Source: NC2004 sp050874905 (GTDB taxonomy: Bacteria > Bacillota > Clostridia > Lachnospirales > Lachnospiraceae). From it: a stretch of 64,000 bases of DNA. This document shows positions 17,366 through 24,600 of this stretch, piece by piece. The stretch is taken from NCBI GenBank assembly GCA_050874905.1, contig JBNMLP010000009.1, forward strand, positions 53,968 to 117,967, written 5' to 3'. The position numbers were made by a program, and so were the translations under genes. Below the pieces are notes generated by a model, which did not search any database, had not been told where the DNA came from, and saw nothing but the letters and a program-made list of their open reading frames with translations. The number at the start of each line of letters is the position of its first letter. Position 1 is the first letter of the stretch.

Positions 17366-17385
17366 TTATCAGAGATCTTTGATAA
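17366..17385. promoter_or_regulatory. 20-bp near-perfect palindrome before the ABC ATPase
   Basis: TTATCAGAGATCTTTGATAA has 9 of 10 half-site pairs. It lies 47-66 nt before the ATPase start and just past the upstream gene. It may be an operator or an RNA hairpin; no T run follows. Confidence 0.45.
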
Positions 17386-17392
17386 GCAGCAG

Positions 17393-18001
17393 TTATTCCT
17401 TTGCCACGCAGCTATATTTTAAATGTGAACCCTTGGCAGCCAGAACAATAGAAATATAATCACCTGCGGCTGGCGCATCGGTTAGATCTTCGCTGTCGAT
17501 ATGAATATGGATCGTATGTATTTCATAGTCAAAGAAATCAAAATATGCAATGATCAGCGCATATCCCCTGTTTCTGGTTACATGAAGCACATAGGCCTGC
17601 TCAATCCAAAGACCATTGTCATAGCTTGGGGACAATTTTCTTTTATCACGGAAACAAAGAATGGCAAATGCGATCCCAAATACCACAAGGCAGGTAACCA
17701 CCGCGAGTATATACGGTGTTTCCAACCCATCCTTAATGCCAAATACCACAAAACAACAAAATAGAAAGATCATATAGGAAATGATCTTTTTCCCGGTATT
17801 TTTTCTTAGTTTTACAAGATCATCAGGAGTAACCTGCCTTCTATGCTCCTGTGCACGCAGGTAGGTTTTCACATCCTCGGTAAGAGTAGCAGCATGTTTT
17901 TTTGCAGCAAATGCTTCGAGAGCTTTTATGAACCACCAGACAAAAAGGAAGCATATGGCTACAAAGATCAGGTATAGAATTGGTTTGATAAAATATTCCA
18001 T
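17393..18001 (-). CDS. Membrane protein of unknown function
   Basis: I do not recognise the family. The 202-residue protein starts MEYFIKPILYLIFVAICFLF with one N-terminal membrane helix, then a charged stretch (about 35-70), two more helices (about 72-120), and a soluble C-terminal domain of about 80 residues with many beta-type residues (IHTIHIHID, AAGDYISIVLAAKG). ATG 18001 has AAGGA seven bases upstream; a longer frame has no such site. A strong promoter lies at 18063-18091. It precedes the ABC ATPase by 73 nt and may share its transcript. Confidence 0.75.
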   Translation of the reverse strand: MEYFIKPILYLIFVAICFLFVWWFIKALEAFAAKKHAATLTEDVKTYLRAQEHRRQVTPDDLVKLRKNTGKKIISYMIFLFCCFVVFGIKDGLETPYILAVVTCLVVFGIAFAILCFRDKRKLSPSYDNGLWIEQAYVLHVTRNRGYALIIAYFDFFDYEIHTIHIHIDSEDLTDAPAAGDYISIVLAAKGSHLKYSCVAKE

Positions 18002-18062
18002 GGTGGAGTCCTTTCTGGGGTGTCTGGTAATCTCATGTTGCAACACCCTTTCCTATTCCAAT

Positions 18063-18091
18063 ATTATATCCTTTTATTAGTACCTCATCAA
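18063..18091 (-). promoter_or_regulatory. Sigma-A promoter for the 18001 gene
   Basis: TTGATG (18091-18086), a 17-nt spacer, and TATAAT (18068-18063) on the minus strand. Confidence 0.75.
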
Positions 18092-18161
18092 GTTTCGCAT
18101 ACTATCTATTTTGCCTGGCACTTTTCTCTTTCCTTCTCTGCCACTTATTCAGTTGGCTTTT

Positions 18162-18281
18162 CTAGTCCTCCATGAGTTTCTTAAGCTTTGCCTTTGCTTC
18201 CTCAAGATCTTTGCATCCATCAAGAATCATGCTGAGCATTTTCAAAATACACTCCCGTTGCTTGTTTGTCACATCATTCAT
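18162..18281 (-). CDS. Small hypothetical protein (39 aa)
   Basis: ATG 18281 to TAG encodes 39 residues, starting MNDVTNKQRECILKMLSMIL and ending in a Lys/Glu-rich helix (EEAKAKLKKLMED). It looks like a short amphipathic, mostly helical protein. The ribosome binding site is weak (AAGAAG). It lies between the AT-rich trio and the membrane protein gene. The coding call rests only on sensible composition and uninterrupted frame. Confidence 0.4.
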   Translation of the reverse strand: MNDVTNKQRECILKMLSMILDGCKDLEEAKAKLKKLMED

Positions 18282-18401
18282 ATTTTTCTTCTTTCTCATG
18301 CCTGCTCACTAAGGAATTTATCAATCCCTTGCCTGTCTTTATTGTATACTCATACAAATGCTGAGAACCATCCTCACATTTCCAGAGCTACTCATTAAAA
18401 T

Positions 18402-18680
18402 TTACTCTCCATAATATCCAGTATTTGCCAACTGCTGCCATTTTAAATACATTTCTTTATAGTTCTTTTTAATAAATTTTCTGATTTCTCTTACTTCTCG
18501 TTCGTTTAATTGACCTCGTTTCTCAATGGTTGTATCTCCATCACTTTTTACAAAGAATTTTGCTGAACCTGCCTCTGTTAATTTTCTGTCACTCGCATGG
18601 ACATGCATAGCCTCTATAACACAGCTTGCAGTATAATATAAATAATAACCACACACCTTAAATTCATAATATTTCGGCAT
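18402..18680 (-). CDS. DUF4160-like small protein
   Basis: This 92-residue protein has the layout of the DUF4160 family: a start with KYYEFKVCGYYLYYT, an IEAMHVHASD segment, then AKFFV and a C-terminal helix ending in W (KFIKKNYKEMYLKWQQL). DUF4160 genes are often paired with small partners in toxin-antitoxin-like or mobile loci, but a function is not established. GGAGG precedes ATG 18680, and the gene overlaps the previous one by 17 nt. The region is clearly AT-rich compared with neighbours, suggesting transfer. Confidence 0.7.
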   Translation of the reverse strand: MPKYYEFKVCGYYLYYTASCVIEAMHVHASDRKLTEAGSAKFFVKSDGDTTIEKRGQLNEREVREIRKFIKKNYKEMYLKWQQLANTGYYGE

Positions 18681-18906
18681 CTGCTTCCTCCATAAATTCT
18701 TTATTTTTATTGTAATAATCTAACACAATCTGAATTTCAATATCATCCATGTTCGTTTCTACTATTTCATCTTTATAAATAACCGCTGCATTATTCAAAC
18801 AATTAAGATTAAGCACTCTTATATAATCACCATCTTTTGTATATGCATATCCGTTGATAATCATATTTGCATTATCAGCTACATCTTTTACACTAAGCTG
18901 CATCAT
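18664..18906 (-). CDS. Small hypothetical protein, middle gene of an overlapping trio
   Basis: I do not recognise this 80-residue acidic protein (starts MMQLSVKDVADNANMIINGY). It has several IV/DD-rich strands and a C-terminal helix. AAGGAGG lies before ATG 18906, and it overlaps both neighbours by 14 and 17 nt, which argues that all three are translated from one message. Confidence 0.65.
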   Translation of the reverse strand: MMQLSVKDVADNANMIINGYAYTKDGDYIRVLNLNCLNNAAVIYKDEIVETNMDDIEIQIVLDYYNKNKEFMEEADAEIL

Positions 18907-19165
18907 ATATCTTAACCTCCTTGATTGGCTTTAAGAATGTTTCAGCATCATAATATAACATGTTAAGTATTGGGATCAAATCTATATATTCTTCAACTTC
19001 AGGCATTTCTTTATACTTTGCCATCACGACAAGATATCCATTATCCCACTCAACTACTTTCGTATATTTCTCTAATTTGTCAGAAGTGACAAAACGAACT
19101 CTTTGATCATTAAATTCAAAAATTGTATACTTTCCATCATTAGTTAGAACCGCATAATCTTTCAT
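18893..19165 (-). CDS. Small hypothetical protein, first gene of the trio (DUF2442-like by context)
   Basis: This 90-residue acidic protein (starts MKDYAVLTNDGKYTIFEF) has alternating beta strands and ends with FLKPIKEVKIYDAA. It faintly recalls DUF2442-type partners of DUF4160, but the family match is unsure. GGAGTG precedes ATG 19165. It leads the AT-rich operon, just after the rpsI terminator. Confidence 0.65.
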   Translation of the reverse strand: MKDYAVLTNDGKYTIFEFNDQRVRFVTSDKLEKYTKVVEWDNGYLVVMAKYKEMPEVEEYIDLIPILNMLYYDAETFLKPIKEVKIYDAA

Positions 19166-19228
19166 TTAAATCACTCCAATCAAATATTCTTTTTCATCAT
19201 TATGTTATAATAATAGCACAGTTCTCAT

Positions 19229-19262
19229 AAAAAAACACCCCAGAACCGAAATTCTGAGGTGT
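19229..19262 (-). terminator. Terminator of rplM-rpsI
   Basis: ACACCTCAGAA pairs with TTCTGGGGTGT, followed by seven T, 50 nt past rpsI on the minus strand. Confidence 0.92.
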
Positions 19263-19311
19263 AGAATACTTTTCCAAAACGCCATAAAGACGTTTGAATT
19301 GTATATAATGT

Positions 19312-19704
19312 CTATCGCTTGCTGAACTGTGGTGCTCTACGGGCTTTCTTGAGACCTGGTTTCTTACGCTCTTTCATACGTGGGTCACGTGTTAAGTAAC
19401 CAGCCTTCTTTAAGATTGGTCTGTAGTCTGCATCTGCCTCAAGTAATGCTCTTGCAATACCGTGACGGATCGCACCTGCCTGACCTGTAAATCCGCCACC
19501 TTTTACAGTAACGATTACGTCAAACTTACCGTTTGTCTTTGTTGCCTCTAATGGCTGACGAACGATGATCTTTAATGTCTCAAGACCTAAATAATGGTCA
19601 ATGTCTCTTTTGTTGATCGTGATCTTACCTGTACCTGGTACTAAGTAAACACGAGCTACGCTATTTTTTCTTCTACCTGTTCCGTAATATCTTTCCTTTG
19701 CCAC
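19312..19704 (-). CDS. rpsI: 30S ribosomal protein S9
   Basis: A 130-residue S9 with the family core YYGTGRRKNSVARV, GGGFTGQAGAIRHGIARAL and the C-terminal KKARRAPQFSKR tail, which reaches into the ribosomal P site. It follows rplM by 15 nt, the usual pair. Its product contacts tRNA in the decoding region of the small subunit. Confidence 0.98.
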   Translation of the reverse strand: MAKERYYGTGRRKNSVARVYLVPGTGKITINKRDIDHYLGLETLKIIVRQPLEATKTNGKFDVIVTVKGGGFTGQAGAIRHGIARALLEADADYRPILKKAGYLTRDPRMKERKKPGLKKARRAPQFSKR

Positions 19705-19719
19705 GATGATTCCTCCTTA

Positions 19720-20154
19720 TTAGTATTTGATCTCTAACTCTTTTGGCTGCTGTGCCTGCTGCTCATGCTCAGGTCCAGCGTATACATGAAGCTTCTTGAT
19801 CATCTGACGACCTAAAGGTCCTTTTGGAAGCATGCCCTTTACTGCAAGATATAACACATCCTCAGGCTTCTTTGCTAACTTCTCTTTTAAGGTAGTCTCT
19901 TTTAATCCACCTACATAACCGGTGTAGTTGTAATATACCTTCTGATCCATTTTCTTACCAGTAACTTTGATCTTATCTGCATTCACAACCACTACATAAT
20001 CACCAGTGTCGATGTGTGGAGTGAAAGTTGGTTTGTTCTTACCTCTTAAGATTGATGCAATCTCAGATGCTAAACGTCCTAATGTATGTCCAGTAGCATC
20101 TACTACATACCACTGTCTCTCGATTGTTGATGGGCTTGCCATATAACTCTTCAT
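19720..20154 (-). CDS. rplM: 50S ribosomal protein L13
   Basis: A 144-residue L13 with WYVVDATGHTLGRLAS near the start, GDYVVVVNADKIKVTGKK, and the C-terminal MLPKGPLGRQMIKKLHVY. It is an early-assembly protein of the large subunit. The start at 20154 has GGAGG upstream. It is the first gene after a consensus promoter and a leader of about 146 nt that can fold. Confidence 0.98.
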   Translation of the reverse strand: MKSYMASPSTIERQWYVVDATGHTLGRLASEIASILRGKNKPTFTPHIDTGDYVVVVNADKIKVTGKKMDQKVYYNYTGYVGGLKETTLKEKLAKKPEDVLYLAVKGMLPKGPLGRQMIKKLHVYAGPEHEQQAQQPKELEIKY

Positions 20155-20300
20155 GAGTGTTCCTCCTTATTTGTATTAGATAGATTCTGTGCCTTTCGGC
20201 TTCAAATGTGTCCTTGTCTGCAATGTCCGAAACAGACGCTGGACGTTCTATGGAAAATCTGACTCGGGGCTAATGAATCAGATTCACACACATTGTCACA
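20155..20300 (-). promoter_or_regulatory. Structured leader of rplM (candidate L13 leader)
   Basis: From the predicted transcript start to rplM there are about 146 nt with a 10-bp stem (AATCTGATTC with GAGTCAGATT) and further short pairs. Autoregulatory L13 leaders are known in Firmicutes (Rfam L13_leader). Whether this one matches that consensus is not tested here. Confidence 0.5.
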
Positions 20301-20307
20301 GTTAAGT

Positions 20308-20336
20308 ATTATATTACACGCAGCCTGCTGTGTCAA
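20308..20336 (-). promoter_or_regulatory. Consensus sigma-A promoter for rplM-rpsI
   Basis: TTGACA (20336-20331), a 17-nt spacer, TATAAT (20313-20308): a perfect match to both boxes. Confidence 0.93.
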
Positions 20337-20373
20337 CCATTTCTTCCCTGTTTTTCCTGCGTTTTCGTTGTTT

Positions 20374-21462
20374 TTATAATTTTGCCGGCATACGATCGAT
20401 CTGGTCCAGCTGCTCCTTGATGGCAAGGCTGTCTTTTAAAATGCGTTCCATCTTACCAGCTTCCGTCTCAGCTTCCTCTTTTTCCGTTTTCACAAGTCCT
20501 GTTGCTGTTTCGATCAGGTCAGCCAGATATTTTCTCATTTCCTGTACTGATTTTTCTATAATCTGATCCTTTTTCAGACTATTGTCGATCATATGCTCGA
20601 TGGATTTCTCCAGACGCTTCTTCCGCTCTACCAGTGCGATCTCATGACGCACCTGTTTCGTTACGTCCTTTAATAACAAACTTACCGTGATCTTGCCATG
20701 CTCTCTTGCGTATACCAGACGATTCTCGTAAATCCGGCTCTCTTTGTTTTCATCCATTGCATAGTAACGTACCGATTCCTCTGGCACCCCATCGGGCTGC
20801 TCTGCAACTTTCCGGATCCGTGCAAGGTCTAAAAATTCTGCCACCTCATCACGGTAGGAATCTTCTACAACCTCCTCCAGTCTGCCTTTCATATACTGCT
20901 CATAATCTGACTCACGCATACTTTTCACAGTACCATCTTCGGCAAAAAGTGTCTGTTTGATCGTCCCTGCTTCAATATCAATCCTGGCCTCTGAAAGATA
21001 TGCTGTCTTCATGACATTCCATAACCTTCTCTTCTCACCTGCGAACTGCTGTGCCAATGCTACCGATGCATTATCACTGTCCTGTACAATATTCTGGCAG
21101 TGTCCTTTTAACACAAGGAATCCTTCCTGATCCACACGCTCTAACCGTCCGGTCATCTTGTATTTCTGCACGCCAAGTTCCGGATGATTCCACAGGTATT
21201 CCACACTGACATATTCCTCCTGGGAGATCATTGTGATCATCGCTTCTAATACATTCAGGGAATCCTCTGTCAAAATTCTGCGAAACCAGTAATCATATGT
21301 TTTCTCTCCTGATTTTCCCGGTCTGACCGAAAGCATTTTCTTCATACGCTCATCCAGGAGCATCTGATTTCCCTTTTCTTCTACATCATAGAGGATCGTC
21401 CAGATACCAAGATTGGTGTCATCTAAGATTGCCTGCATCAAGTCATTTCCAATTATTTCCAT
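20374..21462 (-). CDS. PAS-fold protein with C-terminal coiled coil
   Basis: This 362-residue cytoplasmic protein has a first PAS-like domain (about 1-130, with DDTNLGIWTILYD and WNHPELGVQKYKMTGRLE) and a second sensor-like part (about 150-270, with RRLWNVMKTAYLSEARID). From about 275 a helical coiled coil rich in K, E and I runs to the end. There is no kinase, cyclase, phosphodiesterase or methyl-accepting core, so its output is unknown; it may act by binding a partner. AGAGGA precedes ATG 21462. It lies between the giant adhesin and rplM. Confidence 0.6.
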   Translation of the reverse strand: MEIIGNDLMQAILDDTNLGIWTILYDVEEKGNQMLLDERMKKMLSVRPGKSGEKTYDYWFRRILTEDSLNVLEAMITMISQEEYVSVEYLWNHPELGVQKYKMTGRLERVDQEGFLVLKGHCQNIVQDSDNASVALAQQFAGEKRRLWNVMKTAYLSEARIDIEAGTIKQTLFAEDGTVKSMRESDYEQYMKGRLEEVVEDSYRDEVAEFLDLARIRKVAEQPDGVPEESVRYYAMDENKESRIYENRLVYAREHGKITVSLLLKDVTKQVRHEIALVERKKRLEKSIEHMIDNSLKKDQIIEKSVQEMRKYLADLIETATGLVKTEKEEAETEAGKMERILKDSLAIKEQLDQIDRMPAKL

Positions 21463-21551
21463 AAATAGTCCTCTTTCTTCTCTCTTCTCGTCATTCGTAC
21501 TCCTCTATTACATGCTTTTCCACTATAGCATTTCTTCTCTGATCCGTCTAT

Positions 21552-21588
21552 AAAAAAATGCTGTCAGACCAGTACTGACAGCATTTTT
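21552..21588 (-). terminator. Terminator of the giant adhesin gene
   Basis: AAAATGCTGTCAG pairs with CTGACAGCATTTT around a 7-nt loop, followed by T, on the minus strand. Confidence 0.92.
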
Positions 21589-21609
21589 CGTAAATATAAT
21601 ATAGTTTTC

Positions 21610-24600
21610 TCAATTTGTTTCTTTAAATATTGACGTTTTTGCCAATCCCTGCTTCGTAAAAATCTGCTGGTATTGCGATTTTTTTCCTGCCGGGCAGGTT
21701 ACCTTCATCTTAGAAGAGGTTCCCTTAAATGCATTCTTTCCACAGGTATAGGTCGTAATATTGGAGCCCTGCACCTGTAACGCAGACAATTTACTGCATC
21801 CCGCAAAAGCTTCGTCTCCTATCACAAATAACCAGATTGGCAGCCGCACAGAAGTCAATGACTTACAGTTTTTAAAGGAACGTTTTCCAATCTCGATCAC
21901 ACCGGTGCCAAGCGTCACTTTCTTTAGCTTCGTACAGCCGGAAAATGCATCATCTGCAATTTTAGAAACAATGTAATCTGTTCCATCAATGGAGATCACT
22001 GCCTCTGTGAAGAAACTGGTCACCTCGTTGTCCAGTGGCTTTACAAGTTCCACTGTTTTCTTTCCGTTTTCTGTAGAAAGCACCCGATACATGCCACCAG
22101 TCTTTTTATCCTTGAGCAGCATTCCTTTTTTCGTCTGTTTGACACTGGAAAGCTCTGTTACCGCATCCTTTGCCACCGTCAGCTTGATCTTTGCAAATGC
22201 ACCATTGTTCGCCATGACGTAAAGCGTACAGCTACCTTGCTTTTTCGCGGTGACGCATCCTTTCTTATCTACCACAGCTACTTTTTTGTTGCTGGAATAG
22301 AAACGAAGTTCTGATACATGCTTCAATAATTTTTTCTTGTTGTTCTCTTTAGTAAATGCTGCCGTGAGCTTCGTTTTTTCTTTCTTTTGAAGCGTCAGCG
22401 TTTTATAATTTGCTGTCACCTTCTTCACATTGGTTTTCTTATCCTGTTTCATTGCAACATGAAGAGTTGGTGATTTCGCCAGATATACCTTCTTGCCTTT
22501 CACCGTACGATATGCGATCACAAAATATTTATATGCCCGTTTATTGGACAGTTTTTTATGTTCTGCGTTCTTATTACCGGTACGTTTCAACAGTTTGTAG
22601 TTGGTCTTTCCATCACAGTAAGACCAGTATATCTCATACTTTGTTGCCTTTTTCACTTTCAACCAGGAAAGTGAGATCTTCTTATTGCCACCTTTTCCTT
22701 TTGCAAGCAACAGTGGAAGATTTTTCAGTTTTGCCAGATCATTTCCGGACACCGTATCTTTCTTTGCTGTCTTTTTCTTTTTCGCATCTTTCGATACTGC
22801 AGCAGCTTCCGTAGTTGCCTGTGCAGCTGTAGTTACCGCCGCCTCTGTGGTTACTTCTCCAGCATTTTCCTTATCATAAGCAATTGCATATGTTGAGAAC
22901 TTCTGACAGTAAATATATGCATAGTCTGCATCCATATAGAAGCCCTCTTTTTCAGGAGCATTACGCTCTGCCTCTGACAATTGCGGCAGCGTTTCCACAA
23001 CTTCTGTTCCATCCTCTATATGAGAACGATAAACCTGATAACCTGTCTTACCTTTTTCCGAATTTTTCAATGGCACCGCAACCAAAAGCAGTGTGCCAGT
23101 GTCAGAAAGCGGTACCACCTTTGTATCTCCACTTGACCAGGAGAGATAAAGATCAGTTGTAAATTCCATATAACGTGTAACTTCCTCATTTTCCGGCAAA
23201 GCCTGTTTGATCAGGTTGCTTGGATTTTTACTGCGTGACGCGGTCAGACGCACCTCTGACTGCATCAGATCAGTAGGATCTTCTTTTACAGCCTCCTGGT
23301 ATGCAGTTGTCTGATATACCTTATCCAGTCCGTCTACACAGACATCCGGTGCACCATTTTTCACCTTAACTGACGTGTTTTTATCATCCAGAATGCTTTC
23401 CTTGTCCATCTGTACAACACCATTTTTTACTGTAACATTACCTTTTACATCAAGGGTTCCGTTATTGTTGATCGTGGTTCCTTCTGGAATTGTTACATCT
23501 GTATCTTCCGGTACCGTAAGTTTCGCATCTTCGTTGACATTGATCGTCACATCATCTGGTACTTTTCCATCTTTTGGAAATTCGCTGTCCTGACGTACCG
23601 TGATCGTTGAGCCTTTTGGTGCTTTTTTCAGTGCTTCGTCAAATGGGCCATAATAAGTTTTATCCCCATCTGTCCAGCTGGTTTTGGCATCTAACTTGCT
23701 GCCCGGCTGACTAGTCACTTCATTTCCAAGTACTCCATCATTTTCTATAGTACCCTGGTTGTCTACGCTGCCTGTTCCATCAACGGATCCTTCATTTTTG
23801 AGAGTACCCTCATTATGGATCTGACCATCATTTAAAATGCTTGAGCCATTTGGTACTGTCAACGTTTTATCTTTTGGAATATCCATCCGGACACCCGGCT
23901 TTATGATCAATTCACTGTCCTCAGGGATCGACAGATCCTCCTCTAATGTCGTATCTTTTTCTAACGTGATCTGCTTCGTGTCATCCGGCACATGCTTGCG
24001 TGCTTCAGTAAAATCCTCGTAATGACGATTGCCATCTTTATCTACCCAGCTCGCATTTGCCACGCCGCCAACCGTTCCGGCATCCCCTTTGCCATCTACA
24101 TCGATTACCGTAAGCTCTGCCTCTTTGTTTTTCACATCGATCGTTGTCTGACCTTCCTCTTTTGGAAGCAGCTTATGTCCATTCAGATTGATCTTGATAT
24201 CATCATAAACAGAAAGTGGTTCGTCTAACGTGATATCTTTCTTTAAAGTGATCTTATTTTCTGCTTCATCATAATCAAAATATTCCGGATCAAGCGACAG
24301 TACAAGGACTGCTGCCTGCTGCTGCTCTACCCCGTACTGAAAATGCGTATCAGAGGTTTCTACCGTAACATAAGACGGAATCTCTTTCTTTCCATTAAAG
24401 GTTGATTGTTTTCTATCTAACTGTGCACGATAGCGGTATGGGGTGCTGGCAGCTTCCTGTCCTGCCTCTTCCATCTCCCATTTCCAGACAGTATAGCTGG
24501 TCTTATAATCTTCTGCATTCGTTAAAGATTTTACCGCATCTTTCTGCTGAATATTCTGCCATTTCTGCTGATAGGTCACACCTTCTTTTTCATAATTCCA

